Shown: in pieces, positions 36,334 to 45,208 of the stretch | Position numbering within the stretch: the first letter of the stretch is position 1 | Layout: every line of letters begins with the position of its first letter | From: Mesobacillus boroniphilus JCM 21738 | Lineage (GTDB): Bacteria; Bacillota; Bacilli; Bacillales; Cytobacillaceae | Length of the DNA stretch: 64,000 nucleotides | Direction: 5' to 3' | Assembly (NCBI RefSeq): GCF_000517385.1 | Contig: NZ_BAUW01000006.1 | Location: 1 to 64,000, forward strand | Program-made: the position numbers and the translations under genes | The notes under the pieces: model-generated | The model's input: the letters and a program-made list of their open reading frames with translations, nothing else | Told to the model about the DNA's origin: nothing | The model's database searches: none

Positions 36334-36419
36334 GTTCTTTATACAGAACTAAAATAGGTATATAATATCAGTAATTGAGAACGTATATTTTTTAGGTCTT
36401 AATGTTCTCTATCTAGAAC
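36334..36419 (+). promoter_or_regulatory. epsA control region with two SinR-type inverted repeats
   Basis: GTTCTTTATACAGAAC (36334-36349) and GTTCTCTATCTAGAAC (36404-36419) share the layout GTTCT-N6-AGAAC; an extra half site GAGAAC lies at 36377-36382. TATAAT at 36361-36366 is between them. In B. subtilis, SinR represses eps through GTTCTYT sites, so this looks like the same switch. Confidence 0.75.
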
Positions 36420-36449
36420 AAACTAAGTTTTAAGGTGGGTTAATGAGCA

Positions 36450-37160
36450 ATGAATAATTCAAAAAAAGGGATTTCCAAAGAAATCAATATAAAAGAAATT
36501 TTCTTAGTCATGAAAAAACGTCTTTGGATCATTGCCGTTATTACTGCCCTGTCATCAATTGCTGGATATTTATATGGGGAAAAGGATATCACTCTTCTAT
36601 ATCAATCTTCGGCCCGGATTATTATAGGTAAAGAAGCTGACATGAATACGCTGCAGGTGATACTGAAAGATCCAGTAGTATTGGAGAAGGTTGTTGAGAA
36701 ACTGGATTTGAATCGAAGTCCAGAGTCTTTGGCTAATCAGATTAGTGTAGGAATTATTGATAGTTCAAAGGTTGTAAATGTACAAGTGATTGATACCAAT
36801 CCCAATAGAGCAGCTGATATTGCAAATACAACAGCGGAGGAGTTTAAAAAAGAAATTAGCAGCCTTTTAAACTTTAATGATTTAAGGCTTTATTCCCCCG
36901 CAAAAGTAAATTCCAACCCAATAAATGAGCAAGAGAATAAAGCGGGAATTATAGGATTGGTCTTTGGTCTTTTTGCAGGCATTGGATTTGTTTTTTTCTT
37001 GGATTCATTGGATGACACGATTAGGTCTAAAAAAGATGTAGAGGATATTCTGGATCTTCCGGTATTAGGAAGGATATCGAAAATGAGCAAAAAAAATATT
37101 CAAAAACAAAGTATTCATCAAATAGATTTTCCGCGAGGTGATACCGGTGTTCCAAAGTAA
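36450..37160 (+). CDS. epsA: EpsA-like polysaccharide co-polymerase (Wzz/YveK family)
   Basis: 236 residues. Two membrane helices (about 27-43 and 172-190) flank an extracellular Wzz domain; the first helix region reads KKRLWIIAVITALSSIAGYL and the last PMPAG-like segment is GLVFGLFAGIGFVFFLDS. It regulates chain length and activates the partner kinase EpsB. It is the first gene after the SinR-type sites and overlaps epsB. Confidence 0.9.
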   Translation: MNNSKKGISKEINIKEIFLVMKKRLWIIAVITALSSIAGYLYGEKDITLLYQSSARIIIGKEADMNTLQVILKDPVVLEKVVEKLDLNRSPESLANQISVGIIDSSKVVNVQVIDTNPNRAADIANTTAEEFKKEISSLLNFNDLRLYSPAKVNSNPINEQENKAGIIGLVFGLFAGIGFVFFLDSLDDTIRSKKDVEDILDLPVLGRISKMSKKNIQKQSIHQIDFPRGDTGVPK

Positions 37161-37806
37161 ACGTAGAGCAGCAGCAGCAAGGCAAAAAAGGAATTTGATA
37201 GTTTACTCAAACCCGGATTCAATTATTGCTGAACAATTCAGGACACTTCGCACGAATGTCCAGTTCCTAAATGGTGGCAAAAAAAGCACATTGCTTTTAA
37301 CTTCACCAAGTTCAAGTGAAGGAAAGTCAACTGCTGCCGCGAATCTTGCAGTTTCTATGGCACAGCAAAAGGAAAGCGTACTGTTGGTTGATGCAAATTT
37401 AAGGGATCCTCATATTCATTTTATATTTAAAATTCCGAATGATAAGGGATTGGCAGATGTCCTAACTGGCCAGGCAGAACTTAAAGATGCAGCATACCAA
37501 ACCGAAATCGGAAACCTTGCTATTTTGACAAGCGGCCAGCTAGATTCTAACCCAGCTGAATTACTCGGTTCAGAAGCCATGGAGAAGTTATTTCAAAAGG
37601 CACTAGAGAATTACGATGTGATTCTGATCGATTCCCCTCCAGTGCTGGAGGTAACGGATACAAAGTTGTTAGCCAATAAAAGTGATGGTGTAATACTTGT
37701 TATAGGTGAAGGAAAAACAGCTATTGAAAAAGCGACGGAAGCAAAGAAGGCTCTTGAGTTCGCTAAAGCAAAAATCTACGGCGTCATATTGAATGAGATG
37801 AAGTAA
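37138..37806 (+). CDS. epsB: EpsB-like bacterial tyrosine kinase
   Basis: 222 residues, BY-kinase fold: AEQFRTLRTNVQF, Walker A SPSSSEGKST (near 54), Walker A' VLLVDANLRDPHIH and Walker B VILIDSPPVLEVTD. A Tyr-rich C-terminal tail is missing, since the protein stops at ILNEMK, so it may be regulated differently or lack autophosphorylation sites. GTG start within the end of epsA; a second GTG at 37147 is possible. Confidence 0.9.
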   Translation: MIPVFQSKRRAAAARQKRNLIVYSNPDSIIAEQFRTLRTNVQFLNGGKKSTLLLTSPSSSEGKSTAAANLAVSMAQQKESVLLVDANLRDPHIHFIFKIPNDKGLADVLTGQAELKDAAYQTEIGNLAILTSGQLDSNPAELLGSEAMEKLFQKALENYDVILIDSPPVLEVTDTKLLANKSDGVILVIGEGKTAIEKATEAKKALEFAKAKIYGVILNEMK

Positions 37807-37828
37807 TAATTTTTTTTTTACCACTTTT

Positions 37829-37856
37829 GTTCTCTATTGAGAAATTAATGTTCTTT
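37829..37856 (+). promoter_or_regulatory. Further SinR-type half sites before the EAR element
   Basis: GTTCTCTATTGAGAAA (37829-37844) is one base from the GTTCT-N6-AGAAC layout, and another GTTCT starts at 37850. They may serve an internal eps promoter or chance AT-rich similarity. Confidence 0.4.
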
Positions 37857-37859
37857 TTA

Positions 37860-37980
37860 TGGTGATGTCTCCTAGCCGTTATCAAAGGAGGCACTCGGTC
37901 ATGCTGTGGGTTGAATAAACCTTAGACGCTCTGGTCGTCGGGAGTGTGATGTGAGGGGGGGTTGAATGCCCCGTATTTAT
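37860..37980 (+). ncRNA. EAR-like (epsC leader) antitermination RNA
   Basis: This non-coding stretch lies between epsB and epsC, exactly where the eps-associated RNA (EAR, epsC RNA motif) lies in B. subtilis. It is far more GC-rich than its surroundings and folds: CTCCT (37869-37873)/AGGAG (37886-37890); CACTC (37892-37896)/GAGTG (37942-37946) enclosing GGTT/AACC (37909-37921) and GACG/CGTC (37925-37939); then a G-run/CCCC hairpin. An intrinsic terminator follows directly. EAR lets RNA polymerase read through distant terminators in eps operons. Assignment is by position and structure, not by alignment. Confidence 0.68.
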
Positions 37981-37981
37981 T

Positions 37982-38039
37982 ATAAAGTCTTTACTTATTT
38001 GTTTTCTGAAAAGAACCAATAAGTAAAGACTTTATTTTT
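37982..38039 (+). terminator. Strong intrinsic terminator downstream of the EAR element
   Basis: An 18-bp perfect stem (37982-37999 with 38018-38035) and a T tract. It would stop most transcription before epsC unless overcome by the EAR RNA. Confidence 0.92.
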
Positions 38040-38052
38040 AAGGAGGATACAT

Positions 38053-38193
38053 ATGAAAGAAATAGATAAGTTTCCGAAATCGATAAAAAAAGCAGTACGC
38101 TACATAAAGCAAGACGCCAGCAAAGAGGAATTGAAAGAAATAAGAAAGCTGATCGACTATGCTATTAAGCTGCGGAACGTGAGGTTAGATTAA
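38053..38193 (+). CDS. Small 46-residue protein of unknown function
   Basis: AAGGAGG precedes ATG 38053. The peptide starts MKEIDKFPKSIKKAVRY and ends AIKLRNVRLD; it is helical, charged and basic, with DASKEELKEIRKLI in the centre. It lies after the EAR terminator and 19 bases before epsC, so it is expressed with the eps operon. I do not recognise a family. It could be a small regulator. Confidence 0.7.
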   Translation: MKEIDKFPKSIKKAVRYIKQDASKEELKEIRKLIDYAIKLRNVRLD

Positions 38194-38212
38194 AAAAGGA
38201 GGGAGGAAAAGC

Positions 38213-40037
38213 ATGACCTATAGGCAAAGACTTTCATTATTTATCCTTATTGATTCAGCCATTGTGCTAACGGCGATTTTCATTAGTCATTTACTAGTAC
38301 GTGGGACAATTGATACTTCAACATTCTTTTATTTAACTAGTGCACAGCCATCTTATTAAGCCATCATTTATTTTCATTTAAATTCAAGCTTTATAAAAAG
38401 GCCTGGGAATATGCAAGTGTCGGAGAACTGATTATCATCCTGAAGACGGCGACAGCTTCAATCCTGACGGCAGCTGTATTCCAGGGAGTCATTCTCAATG
38501 AAATCTTTCTAAGGCGGTTGTCGGTAACATGGTTGCTTTTAGTATTAATCATTGGCGGGTCAAGGTTTTGCTGGAGGATTTACAGAGATCTATATTTGAG
38601 TCGTTTAACTTTTAGCAAAAGGACACTAATTATTGGTGCAGGTTCTGCCGGAACGATGGTTGCAAGGCAGTTGCTAAAAAGTAAGGAATCTGACCTCCAG
38701 CCTGTTGGTTTCATCGATGATGATACCAAAAAGCATCATCTGGATATTATGGGCATACCAGTACTGGGCGGAGTTGGAAAAATAGATGCCATTGTGAAAA
38801 AATTTAAAATAGACAACATTGTCATTGCCATTCCTTCGTTAAGCAGAAAGGAACTGAATAGCATTTTTAAAGAATGTGCAAAAACGGATGCGAAGACGCA
38901 AATCCTGCCAATGCTGGAGGATCTTATGACCGGCAAGCTCTCTGTGAACCAATTTCGTGATGTCCAGGTTGAAGATTTACTGGGAAGAGATCCTATCGTG
39001 TTAAACGATGACAAAATTTCTGAGGATATCACAAACAAAGTAGTGCTTGTAACTGGTGCTGGAGGGTCGATTGGTTCAGAAATCTGCCGGCAGATTGCTC
39101 AATTTAATCCTGAAAAATTAGTTCTCTTAGGACACGGTGAAAATAGCATTTACTCAATTGAATTGGAACTGAAAGAAAGTTTTCGAGATTCATCTATAGA
39201 GTTTATTCCTGTCATTGCTGAAATCCAGGATGCCAAAAAAATGATGTCCGTGATGGAGACATTCCTGCCGGATGTTGTCTATCATGCTGCCGCCCATAAA
39301 CATGTGCCTTTAATGGAGCGCAATCCTGAGGAAGCAGTAAAAAATAATATGATTGGCACGTTGAACGTAGCGAATGCTGCAAGCTGGCATGGAGTGAAAA
39401 CATTCGTGATGATTTCATCTGACAAAGCTGTAAATCCTACAAGTGTGATGGGAGCAACAAAGAGGCTGGCCGAGATGATCGTACAGCATATGGATGAGAG
39501 CAGTAATACAAAATTTGTTGCGGTCAGATTTGGCAATGTTCTCGGCAGCCGGGGAAGTGTAATTCCTCTCTTCAAGAGGCAAATTGAAAAAGGCGGTCCT
39601 GTCACTGTGACGCATCCAGAAATGGTACGTTATTTCATGACAATTCCAGAGGCATCAAGCTGGTGATTCAAGCAGGAACTCTGGCGTACGGAGGAGAAAT
39701 TTTCGTCCTTGATATGGGGGAACCTGTAAAAATAGTAGACCTGGCCAAAAACTTGATTAAGCTATCAGGTTATTCTATAGAAGAAATCGGAATAGAATAT
39801 ACAGGAACAAGACCTGGTGAAAAGCTATATGAAGAGCTTTTGAAGGATGATGAAGTAGGAGAGCATCAAGTGCATCCAAAAATATATGTAGGAAAAACTT
39901 CAGAGTTATATATATCCGAGATAGAAGAGATTATCGGCACCTTCTCAAGTATGGAAAAAGAAGAATTGAGAGCTCGTTTGTTAGCATTAGCTAACAACAG
40001 GGTTGCCGATTCTCCGTTAATGAAAATGTCAGTTTAG
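38213..40037 (+). CDS. epsC: EpsC-like UDP-sugar 4,6-dehydratase/epimerase (two frameshifts)
   Basis: About 608 residues when joined, close to EpsC. Four N-terminal membrane helices, then a CoA-binding-like domain ([19 protein letters not shown]) and a Rossmann dehydratase domain with [18 protein letters not shown], the [17 protein letters not shown] segment and [15 protein letters not shown] (TSVMGATK holds the catalytic region). Breaks: near 38343-38351 (lost bases in the third helix) and near 39657-39660, where one more base gives [17 protein letters not shown]. It makes the UDP-4-keto-6-deoxy-hexosamine precursor of the EPS amino sugar. Confidence 0.88.
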
Positions 40038-40050
40038 GGGTGGAAGAAAA

Positions 40051-40935
40051 ATGAAAGTCAAAAAAGCGATTATTCCGGCTGCTGGCCTGGGAACGAGGTT
40101 CTTGCCGGCAACGAAAGCGATGCCAAAAGAAATGCTCCCGATTGTTGATAAGCCAACTATTCAATATATTGTTGAAGAAGCAATTGAGTCAGGAATTGAG
40201 GATATTATCATTGTTACTGGGAAAGGAAAAAGAGCGATTGAAGACCATTTTGATCACTCCTTTGAATTGGAACAAAACCTGTTAGAAAAAGGGAAATTCG
40301 AGTTACTAACTGAGGTCCAAAAGTCTTCAAAACTCGTTGATATCCATTACATTCGCCAAAAAGAACCAAAAGGACTTGGCCATGCGATTTGGTGTGCACG
40401 AAAGTTTATTGGGAATGAACCTTTTGCAGTTCTCTTAGGTGATGATATTGTCCAGGCGGAAAAACCTTGCCTCCAACAAATGATGGAACAGTATGAAAGA
40501 TATAATGCTTCGATTCTTGGAGTGCAAAAAGTGAATCCAACTGAAGTATCCAGATATGGGATTGTAGATGGAAACTGTATTGGCGACCGATTTTACAGTG
40601 TCAGCAGTTTAGTAGAAAAACCAAAGATAGAAGAGGCTCCTTCAAACCTTGCTATCATGGGCCGCTATATTCTGAATCCAAGAATATTTGATATCCTGGA
40701 TCAGCAAGAACCGGGTGCTGGAGGAGAAATCCAGTTAACGGATGCCATCGCCGGCTTGAACGAATATGAAGCGGTGTATGCATACGAATTTGAAGGCACG
40801 AGATATGATGTTGGTGAAAAAATGGGCTTTATTAAAACGACGATTGATTTCGCTTTACAGCGGGATGATTTGCGCTCCGATCTGCTAGACTACTTTTCTT
40901 CGATTTTAAATCTTGAAAAAGCTAGGCAGAGTTAA
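40051..40935 (+). CDS. galU: UTP-glucose-1-phosphate uridylyltransferase
   Basis: 294 residues, the standard GalU/GtaB length. Opens with the nucleotidyltransferase signature [20 protein letters not shown], followed by [27 protein letters not shown] and [13 protein letters not shown]. It makes UDP-glucose, the substrate for GalE encoded downstream. Its end overlaps the next gene's region. Confidence 0.95.
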   Translation: MKVKKAIIPAAGLGTRFLPATKAMPKEMLPIVDKPTIQYIVEEAIESGIEDIIIVTGKGKRAIEDHFDHSFELEQNLLEKGKFELLTEVQKSSKLVDIHYIRQKEPKGLGHAIWCARKFIGNEPFAVLLGDDIVQAEKPCLQQMMEQYERYNASILGVQKVNPTEVSRYGIVDGNCIGDRFYSVSSLVEKPKIEEAPSNLAIMGRYILNPRIFDILDQQEPGAGGEIQLTDAIAGLNEYEAVYAYEFEGTRYDVGEKMGFIKTTIDFALQRDDLRSDLLDYFSSILNLEKARQS

Positions 40936-40939
40936 ACAG

Positions 40940-42100
40940 ATGGGAGCTAAAAAGCGGATTTTACTTTGTGCGACCGTTGATTATCATTTCAGTGCCTTTC
41001 ATTTGCCTTACATGAAATGGTTCAAAGAGCAAGGTTGGGAGGTCCACGTTGCTGCTAAAGGTGATATGGAACTCCCTTTTGTTGATAAAAAATATGATTT
41101 GCCGATACAAAGGTCGCCATTCAGCCTGCAAAACGCGAAGGCATATCAACAATTAAAATCAATCATCGACCAAAATGACTATCAAATCATTCATAGCCAC
41201 ACACCGGTTGGCGGAGTGCTGGCCAGACTAGCTTCCAGGGCAGCACGGGAAAAAGGAACAAAAGTATTGTACACAGCTCATGGTTTTCATTTCTGCAAAG
41301 GATCACCAGCAATAAACTGGCTAATCTATTATCCTATTGAAAAATGGCTGGCAAGGTTTACCGACTGCCTGATTACCATTAATGAAGAGGATTTCAATAG
41401 AGCTATTCATCATCAATTCAAGGCTGGCCGCATTGAACATGTCCATGGAGTTGGAGTAAATACAGAAAAGTTCAGACCCGCTGAAAAAGAATACAAAAAG
41501 GAATTAAGAATCGCCTATGGCTACAACGTTGGCGATTTTTTAATGTTTTACGCAGCTGAATTCAATAAAAATAAGAACCAGCAATTGTTAATTCAAGCCC
41601 TGGCACAAATAGTAGATGAAGTTCCAAAAGCTAAGCTGTTATTAGCTGGAGAAGGACCTTCATTACAGGATTGCCGCAAATTGGCCAGAAAGCTAGGAGT
41701 GGAAGATCAGGTTCATTTTCTAGGATTCAGAAAGGACATAGAACAATTGCTGCAAATCTCTGATGTAGCTGTTGGATCCAGTTTCCGAGAAGGACTCCCT
41801 GTAAATATTATGGAAGCCATGTCATGTGGCTTGCCAGTTATCGCGACAGTAAACAGAGGACACAGAGAGCTAATTACAAACCAGCAAGAAGGCTGGTTAA
41901 TCAAAGAGTCTGACCCACGGATGTTTGCAAAAAAGATGAAGTTGCTGGCAAAGGATCCAGCACAAAGGGCAGTAATGGGATCCAATGGACGAAGGCTGAT
42001 TATAAATAAATTTAGTACAAACAAAATACTTCAAGAAAAGAGTGCAATCTACAAACCATATATGGCAGAAACGGAGGAATCGCAGTGGGCAGTCCTTTAA
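40940..42100 (+). CDS. epsD: Glycosyltransferase family 4 (EpsD-like)
   Basis: 386 residues, GT-B fold. N-terminal AFHLPYMKWFKEQGWEVHVA and HSHTPVGGVLARLA; C-terminal GT4 motifs LLLAGEGPSLQDCRKLARKL and FREGLPVNIMEAMSCGLPVI with the EX7E donor site. Position after epsC and galU and sequence flavour point to EpsD. Likely transfers a sugar onto the lipid-linked repeat unit. Confidence 0.82.
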   Translation: MGAKKRILLCATVDYHFSAFHLPYMKWFKEQGWEVHVAAKGDMELPFVDKKYDLPIQRSPFSLQNAKAYQQLKSIIDQNDYQIIHSHTPVGGVLARLASRAAREKGTKVLYTAHGFHFCKGSPAINWLIYYPIEKWLARFTDCLITINEEDFNRAIHHQFKAGRIEHVHGVGVNTEKFRPAEKEYKKELRIAYGYNVGDFLMFYAAEFNKNKNQQLLIQALAQIVDEVPKAKLLLAGEGPSLQDCRKLARKLGVEDQVHFLGFRKDIEQLLQISDVAVGSSFREGLPVNIMEAMSCGLPVIATVNRGHRELITNQQEGWLIKESDPRMFAKKMKLLAKDPAQRAVMGSNGRRLIINKFSTNKILQEKSAIYKPYMAETEESQWAVL

Positions 42101-43242
42101 GAGTTTTACATGTAGTCGTCAACATGAACCGTGGCGGGGCAGAAACACTGCTGATGAATCTATATCGAAACATCGATCGGTCAAAAATCCAGTTTGATTT
42201 TTTGACCTGTAAAGAAGGGGTGTTTGATGAGGAAATAATGCAACTGGGTGGGAATGTGTACAGGGTTCCGTATATTACAGAGGTAGGACATTTAAAGTAT
42301 CTTAAGGCATTGACCGACTTTTTTATGAAATATCCACATTACCAGATTGTTCATTCGCATATGGATAAAATGAGTGGATTTGTATTACGTGCCGCTAAAA
42401 AAGCAGAAATTTCTGTAAGGATAGCTCACAGTCATAGTACAAGGAGTGAAGGCGGGGCAGCAGCTAGAATATACAAATGGTATGCCGGAACATTGATTTC
42501 AAAGTATGCTACTGATTTTGTATCATGTTCTAAAGAAGCTGCAGAATGGCTATTTGGAAATAAATCTGATAGAACGGTCTTCTTGAAAAATGGAATTGAT
42601 CTAGAACAATTCAAATATTCTCTGAAGGTAAGGGAATCGATCAGATCAGAATTAAAAATAAAGGAAAATCAGTTCATAGTCGGTCACGTCGGCAGATTTT
42701 CAATGCCGAAGAATCATTCCTATTTATTAGAGGTGTTTAAAGAATTTCTGTCTTATAGAGAAGACGCCATTCTTTTGTTAGTTGGGGACGGTCCGCTGCT
42801 CCCGGAGACTAAGCGGAAAGTAGAAGAGATGCAACTTACTAAAAATGTTGAGTTTCTTGGTAGCAGATCAGATGTTGAACAACTTCTCCAGGCATTTGAC
42901 ATTTTTCTGTTCCCTTCTTTCTTTGAAGGGTTTCCAGTCTCAGTAATTGAGGCTCAGGCTTCAGGGCTTCCTTGCCTTATCTCTGATTCAATAACTAGAG
43001 AGATAGACATGGGAATAGGTTTAGTTCAGTCTCTATCTCTCAACAATAAAAAATTATGGATTGACAAGATGCAGGAAATAGCGGGTCTACACTCTATTAG
43101 AAATAGTAATTTAAACTCACTGATTTCGAAAAATGGCTTTGATATAAAGAATTCTTCTGATTATCTTAGAGAATTTTATTCTACTGTTACAGGGGATGTG
43201 ATAAATGAAGAAGTTAACGGTATTTACGCCAACATTCAATAG
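42085..43242 (+). CDS. Glycosyltransferase family 4 (EpsF-like)
   Basis: 385 residues. GTG start after ACGGAGGA, overlapping the previous gene. GT4 motifs: VVNMNRGGAETLLMNLYR near the start, VGDGPLLPETKRKVEEM and FEGFPVSVIEAQASGLP near residue 280. It closely resembles the gene at 45209 (same opening VMDRGGAETLLMN), so the two are paralogues; one of them corresponds to EpsF. Confidence 0.85.
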   Translation: MGSPLRVLHVVVNMNRGGAETLLMNLYRNIDRSKIQFDFLTCKEGVFDEEIMQLGGNVYRVPYITEVGHLKYLKALTDFFMKYPHYQIVHSHMDKMSGFVLRAAKKAEISVRIAHSHSTRSEGGAAARIYKWYAGTLISKYATDFVSCSKEAAEWLFGNKSDRTVFLKNGIDLEQFKYSLKVRESIRSELKIKENQFIVGHVGRFSMPKNHSYLLEVFKEFLSYREDAILLLVGDGPLLPETKRKVEEMQLTKNVEFLGSRSDVEQLLQAFDIFLFPSFFEGFPVSVIEAQASGLPCLISDSITREIDMGIGLVQSLSLNNKKLWIDKMQEIAGLHSIRNSNLNSLISKNGFDIKNSSDYLREFYSTVTGDVINEEVNGIYANIQ

Positions 43243-44089
43243 AGCATATTGTCTGAGCAATTGCTATGAATCGTTAATAAGACAAACCAATAAAGACTTC
43301 ATTTGGTTAATCATTGATGATGGGTCTACTGATAATACGAAGGACTTAGTTAGTATTTGGCAGACTGAAAGATTAATAGAAATTCAATATATTTGGCAAG
43401 AAAACCAGGGTATGCATGGAGCGCATAATACAGCATATGAACTAATCGAAACTGAATTGAATGTTTGTATCGATTCTGATGATTATATGCCTGATGATGC
43501 AGTAGAAAAAATTATAATGATGTGGGAAAAACATGGCAGTCAAAATGTCAGTGGAATTATAGGACTAGATTCTAACTTTGATGGAAAAGTAATCGGTTCC
43601 TTGCTGCCGACTAACCTAAAGACCTCTACACTGTTTGATTTGTATTATAAATATGGAGTATCGGGGGATAAAAAGCTAGTTTATAGAACAGATTTAACTA
43701 AAGAATTCCCTTATCCGATTTTTAAAAATGAGAAATATGTAGGCCTTGCCTACAAATATTATAAGCTGGACCAAAAATATACATTGCTATTAATGAACGA
43801 GGTATTATGTTGTGTGGAATACCTACCAGATGGCTCGTCACTTAATATGTTGAGGCAATACCAGAAAAATCCAAAAGGATTTGCGTTCTACAGGAAAGAA
43901 CTTATGAAGTTACCTTTCGTAAATGGCAAGTTTAAGTTTCGACAGGCTGTCCATTATGTTTCAAGTTGTCTACTAGATAAAAATTTTCAATTTATTAAAG
44001 AAGCCCCAAACAAGTCCTTAACCACAATTGCAGTGCCATTAGGAATCATTTTGTTTCTTTTTATTAAGACAAAAACAAGAACGATTTAA
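43205..44089 (+). CDS. Glycosyltransferase family 2
   Basis: 294 residues, GT-A fold. TVFTPTFNRAYCLSNCYESL begins the nucleotide-binding domain, LIIDDGSTDNTKDLV carries the first Asp pair and NVCIDSDDYMPDDAVEKI the DXD motif. A hydrophobic C-terminal segment (TIAVPLGIILFLFI) may anchor it. Upstream overlap with the previous GT4 of about 38 bases indicates coupling. Confidence 0.88.
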   Translation: MKKLTVFTPTFNRAYCLSNCYESLIRQTNKDFIWLIIDDGSTDNTKDLVSIWQTERLIEIQYIWQENQGMHGAHNTAYELIETELNVCIDSDDYMPDDAVEKIIMMWEKHGSQNVSGIIGLDSNFDGKVIGSLLPTNLKTSTLFDLYYKYGVSGDKKLVYRTDLTKEFPYPIFKNEKYVGLAYKYYKLDQKYTLLLMNEVLCCVEYLPDGSSLNMLRQYQKNPKGFAFYRKELMKLPFVNGKFKFRQAVHYVSSCLLDKNFQFIKEAPNKSLTTIAVPLGIILFLFIKTKTRTI

Positions 44090-44105
44090 TTGAAAGGAAT
44101 TTAAA

Positions 44106-45188
44106 ATGGAAGTTCTTTGGTTAAATCTTTTAATTGTCTTTATTTTCTCGTTATTGGCAAGGTATTTTGCCATACCGGCTTTTAATACAGCTTCAATGAC
44201 TACGATCTCATTGCAAAAGATATATGTTATAGGATCACTATTATCACTAGCACTAGTATCAGGTCTTCGCTCCAACATAGGTGATACTTACTTTTATAAG
44301 CATGCATTTGAAGTGAATGATTTTACATGGGAACAGGTGAAAAATCAAGATAATATCGGCTTTTGGATTTTTCAAATGTTGTTGAAAAATTTCTCTGACG
44401 ATCCACAGATTTTGATTTTCACTGCTGCAATTATTACAAATATACTCATTATTTTGGTGTTTTCGAAGTATTCAAGGCATTTTGAGTTAAGCACGTTTGT
44501 ATACATTACAGGCGGACTATACTTAGTTACAATGAATGGAATTCGCCAAAGCCTTACCGCTGCAATTATATTTATGGCTACACGGTTTCTTATTAGTGGA
44601 AACTTCTTTGCATACGCCTTGATCGTCTTATTTGCTTCTACTTTTCATGAAAGTGCACTCATTCTTCTGCCTATATATTTCTTGGTTCGGTACAAAGCCT
44701 GGTCGAGAGCAACGCTAATGTTATTAGTCATTGCAGTTGTAATTGTCATAGGGTTTGATCAATTCTCCTCAATCCTTTTCTCCAGCTTAGAAGATACACA
44801 ATATGGCCACTATAAAGATTTCCAAGAAGGCGGAGCGAATGTAATCCGTGTTGCAGTCTTCGGGACTCCTCTAATCATTGCCTTCTTCGGAAGAGAAAAG
44901 TTAAGAGAAATATTTCCTGAAAGTGATTATATTGTTAATATGGCGCTTATTGGCTTAGTATTTATGATTGTATCAACACAGAATTGGATATTTGCGAGAT
45001 TTAATATTTATTTTGAATTGTATCAACTAATCTTGGTAGGGTGGATTGTAAAGCTTTTCCATGATAAAGAACAGCGATTTGTTTATTTAGGAATAATCGT
45101 TTGTTACTTCCTTTTTTACTATTATGAAAGTGTGGTAACTCTAAATATCCAATATAGAAGTGAATATATTACATTTTTATCTTCATAA
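44106..45188 (+). CDS. epsG: EpsG-family polysaccharide polymerase
   Basis: 360 residues with about ten membrane helices and the EpsG family hallmarks: SLALVSGLRSNIGDTYFYKHAF near residue 38, GLYLVTMNGIRQSLTAAIIF near 138 and the FHESALILLP motif near 182. The family polymerises EPS repeat units at the outer face of the membrane. Flanked by glycosyltransferase genes, as in B. subtilis. Confidence 0.9.
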   Translation: MEVLWLNLLIVFIFSLLARYFAIPAFNTASMTTISLQKIYVIGSLLSLALVSGLRSNIGDTYFYKHAFEVNDFTWEQVKNQDNIGFWIFQMLLKNFSDDPQILIFTAAIITNILIILVFSKYSRHFELSTFVYITGGLYLVTMNGIRQSLTAAIIFMATRFLISGNFFAYALIVLFASTFHESALILLPIYFLVRYKAWSRATLMLLVIAVVIVIGFDQFSSILFSSLEDTQYGHYKDFQEGGANVIRVAVFGTPLIIAFFGREKLREIFPESDYIVNMALIGLVFMIVSTQNWIFARFNIYFELYQLILVGWIVKLFHDKEQRFVYLGIIVCYFLFYYYESVVTLNIQYRSEYITFLSS

Positions 45189-45208
45189 GGAAAGGAGGTA
45201 GATCAGAG

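Noticed and set aside
37860-37980. Cyclic di-GMP (GEMM) riboswitch
   Set aside because: The GEMM core and tetraloop/receptor pattern are not visible; position between epsB and epsC and the fold fit EAR better.
43205-44089. EpsE with flagellar clutch function
   Set aside because: It is a generic GT2; nothing seen marks the EpsE clutch surface, and other GT2 genes in the locus are equally likely.
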